Below are positions 27,265-36,706 of a stretch of 64,000 bases of DNA, piece by piece; position 1 is the stretch's first letter; every line of letters begins with the position of its first letter. The position numbers were made by a program, and so were the translations under genes. The notes under the pieces were generated by a model. It did not search any database, was not told the DNA's origin, and saw only the letters and a list, made by a program, of their open reading frames with translations. Source of the DNA: Flavobacterium sp. N1994 (GTDB taxonomy: Bacteria; Bacteroidota; Bacteroidia; Flavobacteriales; Flavobacteriaceae); assembly GCF_025947145.1 (NCBI RefSeq), contig NZ_CP109999.1, positions 2,356,001 to 2,420,000 on the forward strand, read 5' to 3'.

Positions 27265-28350
27265 ATGAGCATTACAAAACACAATTGGACTAAAGAAGAA
27301 ATTATTGCTATCTATAACAAACCTTTAATGGATTTGCTATATGAAGCTGCTACCATTCATAGAGAACACCACGACCCAAACGTTGTTCAAGTATCTACTT
27401 TATTATCTATAAAAACTGGTGGTTGTCCAGAAGATTGTGGCTACTGTCCTCAAGCGGCTCGTTATCATACTAATGTTGATGGGAATGACTTAATGACGGT
27501 TAGTCAAGTAAAAGCTCAAGCTTTAAGAGCAAAATCTAATGGATCTTCCAGAGTTTGTATGGGTGCTGCTTGGCGTAATGTAAAAGACGGAGAAGAATTT
27601 GACCAAGTTTTAGAAATGGTAAGAACCATCAACAAACTGGATATGGAAGTGTGTTGCACACTAGGAATGTTAACCGAAAATCAGGCGAAAAGATTAGCGG
27701 AAGCAGGACTATATGCTTACAATCATAACTTAGATACTTCCGAAGAATATTATAAAGAAGTAATTTCAACCAGAGGTTTTGAAGATCGATTAGAAACTAT
27801 CGAAAATGTTCGTAAAACCAATGTAACCGTTTGTAGCGGTGGTATTATCGGAATGGGAGAAAGTATTGAAGACAGAGCCGGAATGCTAGTGGCGCTTTCT
27901 ACTTTAAATCCACAACCCGAATCAGTGCCTATTAATGCTTTAGTGGCAGTGGAAGGGACTCCAATGGAAAATGAAAAACCAGTAGAGATTTGGGAAATGA
28001 TACGTATGGTGGCTACCACTAGAATTGTTATGCCCGAAACACAAGTACGTCTTTCAGCAGGAAGAACGGAAATGTCTCGTGAAGGGCAAGCCATGTGTTT
28101 CTTTGCTGGTGCGAATTCTATTTTTGCTGGTGATAAATTATTGACTACCCCAAATCCTGATGTGAACGAAGACATGAAAATGTTTGAAACACTTGGTTTA
28201 GTGGCTCAAAAACCATTTATCAAAATTATGCAGCCTAAAACAGTAGAAGCTGCAGATTCGCAATATCAAGCCTTAGGCGAAAAGCCAAAATGGACCAGAC
28301 CCGGTCATTCAATAGAAAGAAACTTAGAGGCATCTACTAAAGGGAAGTAG
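27265..28350 (+). CDS. bioB: Biotin synthase
   Basis: About 361 residues. A radical-SAM enzyme that inserts sulfur into dethiobiotin. The radical-SAM 4Fe-4S motif is Cys54, Cys58 and Cys61 in GGCPEDCGYCPQ. The 2Fe-2S cluster region is represented by MGAAWRNVKDGEEF, CCTLGML and SGGIIGMGES, and GRTEMSREGQAMCFFAGANS supplies the Arg ligand region. The ATG at 27265 is chosen because an upstream TTG frame start (27241) lies inside the promoter. It is separated from the rest of the biotin genes (35519-40767) by about 7 kb. Confidence 0.97.
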   Translation: MSITKHNWTKEEIIAIYNKPLMDLLYEAATIHREHHDPNVVQVSTLLSIKTGGCPEDCGYCPQAARYHTNVDGNDLMTVSQVKAQALRAKSNGSSRVCMGAAWRNVKDGEEFDQVLEMVRTINKLDMEVCCTLGMLTENQAKRLAEAGLYAYNHNLDTSEEYYKEVISTRGFEDRLETIENVRKTNVTVCSGGIIGMGESIEDRAGMLVALSTLNPQPESVPINALVAVEGTPMENEKPVEIWEMIRMVATTRIVMPETQVRLSAGRTEMSREGQAMCFFAGANSIFAGDKLLTTPNPDVNEDMKMFETLGLVAQKPFIKIMQPKTVEAADSQYQALGEKPKWTRPGHSIERNLEASTKGK

Positions 28351-28358
28351 ATTTGATA

Positions 28359-28402
28359 AAAACAAAAAAGGCTGATATTATACCAGCCTTTTTTGTTTTT
28401 AT
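28359..28402. terminator. Bidirectional terminator between bioB and the giant secreted protein gene
   Basis: AAAAAGGCTG, an eight- to nine-base loop and CAGCCTTTTT, flanked by A-rich and T-rich runs, between convergent genes. Confidence 0.88.
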
Positions 28403-28415
28403 CTTTTAAAAGAAA

Positions 28416-31400
28416 CTAAAGAATTATTTTTCTGGTAACAACTACACCATTGGCTAATTTAATTTTCAGAATCAATGCTTGTTGACTCATTGAAATGTTT
28501 GTGGTAGTAAAATTGTTGTCGGTTATATTTTTGCTTTCAAATAACTGTCTTCCTAAAACATCATAAATGGTTACTTCCTGAATGGTTTCTATATGAGACT
28601 TGATGGTTATTTCACCATGATTAGTAGCTACTGACACACTGCTGTTTAAGGTTTCAAAATCAGGATTGCTTAAAGCGGTATCTGTATATCGCAAAACGAA
28701 TCGGTCTTCGTATCGTCCATAACTAGTAGTGAAAGTATAAGGAGATTGTTTTAAATTATGAATAATATTCATTGCCTTATCTTCTAAATAAACTGGTGTA
28801 GTATCAGCGGCAAATACGCCTTCTTTTTTATCAATACTTATGGTAAATTCTCCTGTCACAGCACTAAAATATCCTAAAGGAACAATGTCTGATAAGTCAA
28901 AAGTTGGTCTGGCCTGTATCTTGTATTTCTCATCTCCTGCCAAAGAATAAAAACTCGCATAATTGTTAGACTGATTTACCCTTCCGTCATAACCCCAGTC
29001 AAAACCTAAGCTGGTTTCATCTAAATAGCCTATCAATTGTTGACCAAACACTCCGTCTGCATTGGTAAGGTTTAACCAAAGTCTGTCTTTTTCGCTAGTA
29101 CCTGTTGCCGATGTTCTGAAAAAGTCATTGTTAGCATAAGTTTTGCTACGCATGGAATTATTAAAAACCAAATTACTGCTACTTTGAGCCTCTACAAAAA
29201 ATCCTTGTCCCGACCCTATATAACCCGTTGGAACGCTACTGGCTGGTGATGTTAAACTAGCTCTAGTTCCCCCGGTCATATTATATAATGCATAATCATC
29301 AGAAATGAAATTATAGACATTAGGTCCAGGATTCGTATTAGAGATGTTAAGTACATGTGTCCAAAAATATAAAGTTCCAGATGTGTTTGCTCCGTTATCG
29401 GTTATAAATTTGTTAGCATATAATGCCGATGGGTAAGGATTTCCAACAAAGTTATAGTCATCATTTGGATTATTTACTCCTATATAACCAGCATCCGTGT
29501 TAGCCGTCTGAACTAATGGCAGTGTGATAGCACCGTTATTAACTTTTCCTGAAAAAGTAACCGTTACACCAGGTGCAGAAGGAGTAAATGCAACAGCGGT
29601 CGGGGCCATAATAGCATATCCTTTACCTGTAATCATATTGCCACTGTAGTTTTGCCATGCCCATGGAGCATAATCATCAAAACTGTCCGAAGCAACTGCA
29701 GTAACAACGCCAGAACTGTTGATAGTTTTAACATCATAGAAATTTGCTGTATTAAACTCAAAACTATAATCAGTTCTCCATCCTGTAAATGTAGAGGCTA
29801 TGTTGGCATTAGCAGCAACAACAGGTGATGACCAATAAACATAATCAAAGCGTTCGTATGGAGTACAGGTTCTTTTAATGTTTGTAGTTCCGTTGTTGGT
29901 CACAATTCCATTATCATTAACCATAACTAAAGAACCATTGTTTTCTACGTTCAGAGTACCTCCGGTATTCACCGTTAAATCATTCTGAATATTAGCATAA
30001 TTACTAGCTCTTATGGTTACCGTTTTTCCATTGTTAATAGTTAAACTACAGGCATCAAAGCTAGGCGAAAAACCATTGGCCGTATCATAATCATTATCCA
30101 TAATTACAGCAGTATTTAGGTTCGGTACCCCATTAGTCCAAGTATTTCCAGCTTGCCAAGTAGTACTTGTGCTTGCCGTGATTTTAATAGCATTACTAGC
30201 AATATAACAAGTTGCAGTATTTTCACGAACCTGACAATAGAATTGATAGTTAAGTATCGTAGAAATATCAGAAATGGTTAATGTATTGGTGGTAGCCCCT
30301 GAATAAATACCTCCGTTTGAAATCAAATTCCAAGTATTAGAACCATTCGCAACAGCATACCAAGTATAAACTAAAGGATTGCTTCCCACGAAGCCCTCAG
30401 TTCCTGTTACTGTTAGAGTGGTTCCTTTGCAGGTAGGTGTATAACTAAGTGCAGTTACAGTTGGAGGAACCCCAGTTCTGAAATTGTAAATCCCGATATC
30501 GGAATAATCATTATTGGCACAATAAGTTGACCCTTTGCCAAAAAAATCAACAATATTCCAATCAGAATTGGAATAGGTAGTATTTGGTAAAGTAGCCGTA
30601 TTTTTTCTTCTGAAAGTAGCTCCTTCAGTACCTATAGAGGCCGGAGCCCAACTTGGGTTTAAGTAGGTTCCCCAACTATCAATTTGTGTTGCCCCATTAA
30701 ACAAAGCATAGTGGTCATTTCCTTTAGACGGTGGACCAACAACATAAGCATCAAAATTAATTCCCAAACCTCCGGTAATTTGTGCTGCCAAACTACCATC
30801 TCCACCATAAGTACCACAAAGACTGTCATTTCCCAAGGCAACGACATATGTAGAACCGGGTAGTAAACTAACAGAATTTAATGTTAAAGTAGCAGAATAA
30901 GTAGCAGAACCATTTGCGGCTAATTTAATTATATAATTCCCTAAATTTTTAGAAACCCCAGTGCCGTTATATATTTCAACATAAGACAGTCCTCCAGTAT
31001 TAGAGTCGGTAACCTCACTAAAAAATAAATCGCTTGCTAGAAGACCACCTTCACAAGAAGTTGAAGCATTATCTAAAACTGTAAATGTATTTGCAGCTTG
31101 ACAACCAAGATTGTTAGTAGTCACCAATGTTCCTGAAACCGCACCACTTGGTACAATGGCAGTCATATGAGTGGCATCTATTAATGTAACTGATGCAGCT
31201 ACACTATTAAATGAAGCCGTAGCCGATGTTAAAGTGTTAGCTGTTGCTGTAATCGTTACTTCAGTTCCAACAGGACCTGATGTAGGTGTAATAGTATTGG
31301 TTGCTAAAGGCGAACAATCTCCAGTACCATCAATAATGAACGTATATGGATTTTCATCAGCGTCATTGCTATATATTCGTACCGTTGCAGATCTATATCC

Positions 31401-34400
31401 GGCATAACTTGGTGTAAAAGTGATTACAAAAGTAAGGCTTGATTCAGCTCCAACTGTACTTGAAGAAGGTTGTGTAGTTACCACAAAGTCACTAGAAGTT
31501 CCAGAAGGATTACCAGGCAGAATTTCAACAATTGGGGTGTTTGTTAAATTTAAGTTTTTACCACCTCTATTATAAATAGAGAAGGTATTTGCGGTATTAC
31601 TTCCAATAGTTTTAGTCCCATAAGCTGCATTGCCACTTGTAGTTGTTGTACCATTAAGAATAGTTATTCCCGCTACACCACTTTTAACTTCAATTTCTTG
31701 ATCACGGATAGCTGCTGAAATATGATTTGCAGTTGGAGAAGTATTGTTTACAGTACAACCCGTTTTTGTTATACTTCCTGATGTAATAACTGTTCCTCCA
31801 TTTGTCCAGTCAGATATAGAACCATTCCATTGATTGGATTTGTAATTAGCTGAAATTGTACCAAATACATCAGCGCCTGGATAGGTTGCAGAAAAATCAT
31901 AAGTAGGTGTTGTTATTCCCGAGGTAGTCAATGACCAATAACGATTTAAATAATCTGTTGTAGCGAAGGACCAATTGGGTTGAATAGTATTTTTAACAGC
32001 CATTCCTAAAGTCGCGGATGAAAAAGTCCCTGCAGTAAAGTTAACCGTAGCTGGTGAATAGCCTCCAATTCCTATTGGGAAAACATAACCAGTACCTGTT
32101 GCGGTAACCACTTTGCTTAAAATACCACCAGCAACAGTGGCATCGGCGATAACATAACTGTTAGCAGAAGCTGTAAAGCTGTTACTACAAGTAGAAGCTA
32201 AAGTCATGGTATTAGAACCCAAATCAATAAGACCATTTGTTAAAACTAAACTGGTATTTACTGTCAAAGCAGAACCCATAATACAACCTGTAGTGGCAGC
32301 GGTTCTGTTCATTGTGAAAGTTCCCAAGTTCAAATTAGTAGCAAACTTTAAAGTCCCAATACTACCTGTCCCTAATAAAGTTAAATTAGAAGTAGTACTT
32401 CCTTTAAAGCTTCCTGAACCTGAAATGGAGTTGGATGTATTTGATCCTAATGTTAATGTATTTCCATTAATATCAATAACATCTGCTGCATTTCCAAAGT
32501 TTACAGCTACTGCTCCTGATGTATTAGTTGGTGCACCAATTATTAAATCATTTAATAATTGAACTGTGGTTCCTGCCCCAGTTGTTAAAACAGCTCCAAA
32601 AGTCAAGGGTGTTGCAGATAAATTTTGAATAGTTTGTGTACCAGTTTTACTAAAATAAATTCCTCGATTACCTCCATTAAATGCAACAGCTGTAGCGGAA
32701 TTGATAAAGTTTCCTCCTAATTTTAAATTACCACCTGTTGACGCTGCTGGACTAGCCATTGTTACTGTCCCTGAATTAGTAAAATTACCTGTTACGATAA
32801 CATTTCCACCAGTAGAAGTAGCATTAGAAAAAGTGAAAGTTCCATTATTTATAACGTTACCACCAATGGTTAAATCAGATGTTGTAGCCGCAGCCATATT
32901 AAAAGTACAACCAGTATCAATAGTTAAATTACCCGCTAATGCTTTTGCGGCAGTATTACTATTATAAGTTAAGTTGGTACCAGTAGTGCTTAATTGAATA
33001 TTATTAGGATAACCAGCTGTTAATGCTATAGATCCAACACCAGAAAGCCATTCATTTGTTCTGTTTGATGTTGCTCCAAAATTATAAATCAGTAAAGAAG
33101 AAGCTCCATAAATCGGAGCTGTAGTAGTAGGTCCGGCAAAAGCAGCGCCATTATCCATTCGTAAAGTTCCGTTTATGGTAAAATTGAAGCCTGTTAGCAT
33201 AGTTACACCTGTAGATGCTTTTGTACCAGCCGTGAATAAACCAGCTACTGTCCTACTAGCGTTCATTGTAATGTCACCAATGACACTAACATTGAAGGGG
33301 CCATTCGTTGTTGGCCAATAAATATCAGAGGCGTTAACAGTTTTTCCACCAGGTGTATTTGCGTTTGTGTTTTTAAAACTCAATGTTCCAGATGCTCCAT
33401 AAGTAAAACTCCCTGTTCCGGCTATTGAACTATTCTCTTCCAACCTAAAAGTTCCATTAATAGTAGTTGTGCCGTTACTTGTATAAACATTCGTATTGGC
33501 AACTCCATTATTTGCAGTAGCTAGACTCGCTCCAACTGATACTGTAGTAGTCACTGGTAATGCGTTTCTAGTTACCGATGCTACATCTATATATACATTG
33601 TGATTGATTACAACACTTTGAGCAGCAGTTGGCGCAACACCTCCAATCCAAGTAGTTCCTACACTCCATGGGCCATCTTGAGCAGATGTAATTGTAACAG
33701 GTGGATAAGTAGCCGTAATAGTAATGTCATCTAATCCAAATTCATCTCTGCTTCCTGCACCTCCCACATCATTACTTGACCATCTAATGTAATAAAAACT
33801 ACCCGGTGTTATACTTAATCCTGTGATTGTTGTTGTTCTTGATGGCGATGTTCCCACTTGAACCCAACCTAAAGCATCTGCTGTAGTAGTTGATGTATAA
33901 TCTAATGCTCCAACAGCAGTATAGGTAGTGTTGTCTGGTGAGTACGAAAAAGTAAAATTATTAGAACGCCCTTGATCATTTCTAACATATAGATTATAGG
34001 AAATAGCTAAATCAGTAATGTTTGTTGTTCCGTTATTTTGAATTTTTAACGTCAAGGTTCCTGGAGTAAAATCGCTAAGTCCTGGTTGAAGCATAAAACA
34101 AGGATTTGAAACAGAGTGTGGCGACCCTGTGTAACAATAAAAACCACCTGTTGATATAGCTGCAGAAACCGTTCCTCTTGTATAATCAGTTGCTCCTGTA
34201 GTTTGAGTTCCTCCAAAAGCCAAATTACCATCACTCCATCCTGAAACTGCCCAAGCATTTGAGTTTAATTGTCCTGCTGTTGGACTAGCTTGAAAACCTG
34301 AGCCAGTGTAGGCTCCATTTCCAACAGTGCTTTGCATTGAACTTGAAAAGTCAATAGTATTTGATGGACTTCCATTAGTTAAACTAACCTGCCCCCATGA

Positions 34401-34445
34401 AAAAGCACTAAACAATAGCGAAATAAAAAGTATCTTTATTTTCAT
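28416..34445 (-). CDS. Giant multidomain secreted protein with T9SS sorting domain
   Basis: A 2009-residue protein with a signal peptide (ends FSWGQ). Approximate order: an N-terminal beta-sandwich region closing in SRDEFGLDDITI (to about 250); a GPWSVGTTWIGGVAP segment and a long Asn/Thr/Gly-rich repetitive region with rung-like repeats (about 255-900); a Hydin/SPD-2-like domain (about 917-1040); an IPT/TIG-like domain (about 1043-1120); a lamin-tail-like domain (about 1135-1300); an Ig-like region; a second WQAGNTWTNGVP segment near 1432; and a C-terminal T9SS type A-like domain (ending VVTRKIIL). The make-up suggests an adhesin or surface matrix protein. No enzyme motif is seen. The function is inferred from architecture only. 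Confidence 0.9.
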   Translation of the reverse strand: MKIKILFISLLFSAFSWGQVSLTNGSPSNTIDFSSSMQSTVGNGAYTGSGFQASPTAGQLNSNAWAVSGWSDGNLAFGGTQTTGATDYTRGTVSAAISTGGFYCYTGSPHSVSNPCFMLQPGLSDFTPGTLTLKIQNNGTTNITDLAISYNLYVRNDQGRSNNFTFSYSPDNTTYTAVGALDYTSTTTADALGWVQVGTSPSRTTTITGLSITPGSFYYIRWSSNDVGGAGSRDEFGLDDITITATYPPVTITSAQDGPWSVGTTWIGGVAPTAAQSVVINHNVYIDVASVTRNALPVTTTVSVGASLATANNGVANTNVYTSNGTTTINGTFRLEENSSIAGTGSFTYGASGTLSFKNTNANTPGGKTVNASDIYWPTTNGPFNVSVIGDITMNASRTVAGLFTAGTKASTGVTMLTGFNFTINGTLRMDNGAAFAGPTTTAPIYGASSLLIYNFGATSNRTNEWLSGVGSIALTAGYPNNIQLSTTGTNLTYNSNTAAKALAGNLTIDTGCTFNMAAATTSDLTIGGNVINNGTFTFSNATSTGGNVIVTGNFTNSGTVTMASPAASTGGNLKLGGNFINSATAVAFNGGNRGIYFSKTGTQTIQNLSATPLTFGAVLTTGAGTTVQLLNDLIIGAPTNTSGAVAVNFGNAADVIDINGNTLTLGSNTSNSISGSGSFKGSTTSNLTLLGTGSIGTLKFATNLNLGTFTMNRTAATTGCIMGSALTVNTSLVLTNGLIDLGSNTMTLASTCSNSFTASANSYVIADATVAGGILSKVVTATGTGYVFPIGIGGYSPATVNFTAGTFSSATLGMAVKNTIQPNWSFATTDYLNRYWSLTTSGITTPTYDFSATYPGADVFGTISANYKSNQWNGSISDWTNGGTVITSGSITKTGCTVNNTSPTANHISAAIRDQEIEVKSGVAGITILNGTTTTSGNAAYGTKTIGSNTANTFSIYNRGGKNLNLTNTPIVEILPGNPSGTSSDFVVTTQPSSSTVGAESSLTFVITFTPSYAGYRSATVRIYSNDADENPYTFIIDGTGDCSPLATNTITPTSGPVGTEVTITATANTLTSATASFNSVAASVTLIDATHMTAIVPSGAVSGTLVTTNNLGCQAANTFTVLDNASTSCEGGLLASDLFFSEVTDSNTGGLSYVEIYNGTGVSKNLGNYIIKLAANGSATYSATLTLNSVSLLPGSTYVVALGNDSLCGTYGGDGSLAAQITGGLGINFDAYVVGPPSKGNDHYALFNGATQIDSWGTYLNPSWAPASIGTEGATFRRKNTATLPNTTYSNSDWNIVDFFGKGSTYCANNDYSDIGIYNFRTGVPPTVTALSYTPTCKGTTLTVTGTEGFVGSNPLVYTWYAVANGSNTWNLISNGGIYSGATTNTLTISDISTILNYQFYCQVRENTATCYIASNAIKITASTSTTWQAGNTWTNGVPNLNTAVIMDNDYDTANGFSPSFDACSLTINNGKTVTIRASNYANIQNDLTVNTGGTLNVENNGSLVMVNDNGIVTNNGTTNIKRTCTPYERFDYVYWSSPVVAANANIASTFTGWRTDYSFEFNTANFYDVKTINSSGVVTAVASDSFDDYAPWAWQNYSGNMITGKGYAIMAPTAVAFTPSAPGVTVTFSGKVNNGAITLPLVQTANTDAGYIGVNNPNDDYNFVGNPYPSALYANKFITDNGANTSGTLYFWTHVLNISNTNPGPNVYNFISDDYALYNMTGGTRASLTSPASSVPTGYIGSGQGFFVEAQSSSNLVFNNSMRSKTYANNDFFRTSATGTSEKDRLWLNLTNADGVFGQQLIGYLDETSLGFDWGYDGRVNQSNNYASFYSLAGDEKYKIQARPTFDLSDIVPLGYFSAVTGEFTISIDKKEGVFAADTTPVYLEDKAMNIIHNLKQSPYTFTTSYGRYEDRFVLRYTDTALSNPDFETLNSSVSVATNHGEITIKSHIETIQEVTIYDVLGRQLFESKNITDNNFTTTNISMSQQALILKIKLANGVVVTRKIIL

Positions 34446-34785
34446 TATAAAAAATGAATTAGGTTATCTTGTTAATTATCATAGCGATACAACAAATTTT
34501 GTTGCACAAAAAAGGGCAGGTAATGATAGGCAGAAAAGGGGGACAACAAAATTACATCTAAATTACTAAAATACAAGACAGTTAGGTTAAGAAGTTATTA
34601 ATAAAATGTTTGTTTTTAGTGCTATTTTTGTCAATAAAAGCAATTATACTGCTTTTAATTACGTTTTAAATGATAAAAGGGATGTTATCTTTATGTTTTT
34701 AATAAGTTTTATCTTAAGCAATAGTACCATCGAATCTAATTCATTTAGAATTTATAACTTCGCAAGCAGCATTTGAATCCCTAAA
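34446..34785. other. Intergenic region between divergent giant protein and recX genes
   Basis: 340 AT-rich bases. It holds the odd-length palindrome CAACAAATTTTGTTG (34490-34504) about 45 bases upstream of the giant gene, and a weak TAACTTCG box near 34753 that could serve recX. No ORF or RNA gene is supported. Confidence 0.6.
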
Positions 34786-35256
34786 ATGAAAGATAAACTG
34801 ATTGATAAAGAAGCACAAATCAAACTAGAACATTACTGTTCTTACCAAGACCGTTGCCATCAAGAAGTAACTCAAAAGCTCTACGAGTTAGGAATACAAT
34901 CAAACGAGGCCGATACGATAATAGTGCATCTTATTGAAAATAACTTTCTTAATGAAGAACGCTTTGCCCGTAGTTTCGCCAGAGGGAAACACCGTATAAA
35001 AGGTTGGGGCAATATCAGAATAGTCAATGAACTCAAACAACGTCAAATTGCAACACCCAACATCAAATGTGCTCTAACCGAAATCTCGGAAGAAGAGTAC
35101 CAAGAAACTTTTGATAAATTAGCTTCAAGACATTGGGACACCCTTCAAGAAAGCAATCAGCTTAAAAAGAAAAAGAAGTTCTGTGATTACCTCTTACGCA
35201 AAGGTTGGGAAAGCGATTTAATCTATGAAAAGTGGAGAGCACTCAGTATCGAGTAA
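34786..35256 (+). CDS. recX: Regulatory protein RecX
   Basis: A 156-residue all-helical protein that modulates RecA filaments. The three repeated three-helix modules are visible: YCSYQDRCHQEVTQKLYELG, then LNEERFARSFARGKHRIKGWG with the family-typical RIVNELKQRQI, then the third module ending LLRKGWESDLIYEKW. The length is normal. Its stop codon lies inside the first unit of the 42-bp minisatellite that follows, so the last two residues may vary with repeat changes. recA is not in the window. Confidence 0.93.
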   Translation: MKDKLIDKEAQIKLEHYCSYQDRCHQEVTQKLYELGIQSNEADTIIVHLIENNFLNEERFARSFARGKHRIKGWGNIRIVNELKQRQIATPNIKCALTEISEEEYQETFDKLASRHWDTLQESNQLKKKKKFCDYLLRKGWESDLIYEKWRALSIE

Positions 35257-35480
35257 CGAGAACTATGAATCGAGTTTGGAGAACTAGTTATAGAGTAACG
35301 AGAACTATGAATTGAGTTTGGAGAACTAGTTATAGAGTAATGAGAACTATGAATTGAGTTTGGAGAACTAGTTATAGAGTAATGAGAACTATGAATTGAG
35401 TTTGGAGAACTAATTATCGAGTAACGAGAACTATGAATTGAGTTTGGAGAACTAGTTATAGAGTAATGAGAACTATGTAC
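35251..35480. repeat. 42-bp minisatellite (about 5.5 copies)
   Basis: Units begin at 35251, 35293, 35335, 35377, 35419 and (partial) 35461, each starting GAGTAAnGAGAACTATG. Each 42-base unit is itself two diverged 21-base halves (GAGTAACGAGAACTA and GAGTTTGGAGAACTA begin them). There are only a few substitutions between units. Unit 1 includes the recX stop, and the array ends about 40 bases before the stop of the ketoacyl synthase gene. Confidence 0.97.
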
Positions 35481-35518
35481 TGAGTACAGAGAAAGCAACA
35501 CCAAGTACATAGTAAGCA

Positions 35519-36673
35519 TTAACTACTTGAAAGCAAAATACTCACGGCATTACCTCCGAAACCAACCGCATTCAGTAGTACGTTTCGAATTTCTTTTCGT
35601 GGGTTTTGTTCTGTTATAAATGGCACTCCAATAAACTGTTGCTGTTGCATCATTAGGATAGCTAGTTCCATATTTAACATCCCCGAGGCTCCAAACGTAT
35701 GCCCGATTTTCCATTTGTTGGTAGTTAACATCGGAAGGTTTTTCCCAAAGACTTTTTGTATTGCTTTGTATTCCGATTGATCGCCTTTTATGGTGCCAGG
35801 GGCGTGCATTACAATAGCGTCAACTTCCTCAAGAGGGATATTCTGCAACGCCATTTTCATTGATTTTTGGAAACACTCGGCTTCATCCGTTATCGAAATG
35901 CTGTGCTGCAAATCATCTGTAGCATAACCAAAACCAGTTACATAAGCCAAGGCGTTTTTTTGAGGACCTAATTCCAAACAAGCCATAGCGGCACCTTCTC
36001 CCAAGACCATAGTGTTTTTGGTTTTAGTCAAATCCAAAGCACGGCATGGAAACTCGGTAGTTTCTTTAGCATAAATCTTTAAAGCTTGCATTTGTGCAAT
36101 GGTAAAAGCCGTTAAAGGAGCTTCACTTCCGCCAACTAGAAACTTTTCTGCCATACCTGCTTGTAACCAAGCTATGCCATTTAATAAAGCATGTAAAGCG
36201 GTTGAACAGGTTATAGAATGAGATAATTCAGGCCCTTCTGATTTTAAATCATGAGCCACCCAAGTGGAAATATTGCCTAATGTAGTAGTAGGTGAGGTGA
36301 GGGTAGCTACTTTTCCTGAAGCTAAAAATTCTTGATGATGCTTTTCAAATAATTGGGTTGCTCCACGAGAGGAACCAATGTTTACACCAAATGTTGCGTC
36401 TTTCCATCCTGCACTTTTTATAGCTTCTCTCGAAGCTAAGATGGCATAAAGAACAGAGTTATCAAGCGATTTATACTTGGCATCCGAATTCCGTAAGGCT
36501 TGTACTTCGGCTATCAAAGCGGATGATAATGGAGCTACTAAAGCAGTAGTATCTCCAAATTTTTGTTCAACGATTAATGTTTTTGGACTCAAATATTCCT
36601 TCCAAACTTCGTCCGCCGTTTTTCCTAAAGGAGAAAAGGAAGCAATAGAAGTGATGGCAATAGGCGTTTTCAA
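35519..36673 (-). CDS. FabF-type beta-ketoacyl synthase in the biotin operon
   Basis: A 384-residue thiolase-fold condensing enzyme. The Cys-His-His triad is intact: Cys near 155 in SITCSTALHAL, His near 287 in VMHAPGT, and His near 324 in KIGHTFGASG, with the nearby Lys. It differs from housekeeping FabF in its short length, the HAPGT in place of HGTGT, and little else that I can judge by eye. It is the last gene of the bioF...bioA operon, 33 bases after bioA. The setting suggests a part in making the pimeloyl precursor of biotin. That role is inference; a general fatty-acid or secondary lipid role is possible. Confidence 0.88.
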   Translation of the reverse strand: MKTPIAITSIASFSPLGKTADEVWKEYLSPKTLIVEQKFGDTTALVAPLSSALIAEVQALRNSDAKYKSLDNSVLYAILASREAIKSAGWKDATFGVNIGSSRGATQLFEKHHQEFLASGKVATLTSPTTTLGNISTWVAHDLKSEGPELSHSITCSTALHALLNGIAWLQAGMAEKFLVGGSEAPLTAFTIAQMQALKIYAKETTEFPCRALDLTKTKNTMVLGEGAAMACLELGPQKNALAYVTGFGYATDDLQHSISITDEAECFQKSMKMALQNIPLEEVDAIVMHAPGTIKGDQSEYKAIQKVFGKNLPMLTTNKWKIGHTFGASGMLNMELAILMMQQQQFIGVPFITEQNPRKEIRNVLLNAVGFGGNAVSILLSSS

Positions 36674-36706
36674 GGGAAGTGAATTAATAACATTGCAAGT
36701 GCAAAA

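Noticed and set aside
32206-32562. 118-residue open frame opposite the giant secreted protein gene
   Set aside because: Rich in Pro, Val and Lys as expected for the reverse strand of Thr/Asn/Gly-rich repeats; no start context or promoter.
28416-34445. Frameshift or gene fusion in the giant gene
   Set aside because: The frame is open throughout, with a signal peptide at one end and a sorting domain at the other, and composition is even.
35251-35480. CRISPR array
   Set aside because: Repeats are contiguous with no unique spacers, and no cas genes are near.
35223-35519. 98-residue open frame on the minus strand with a repeating SSPNSIHSS pattern
   Set aside because: It is the translation of the 42-bp minisatellite. 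The unit length is divisible by three, so the frame stays open by chance. No promoter, and the repeat overlaps the end of recX.
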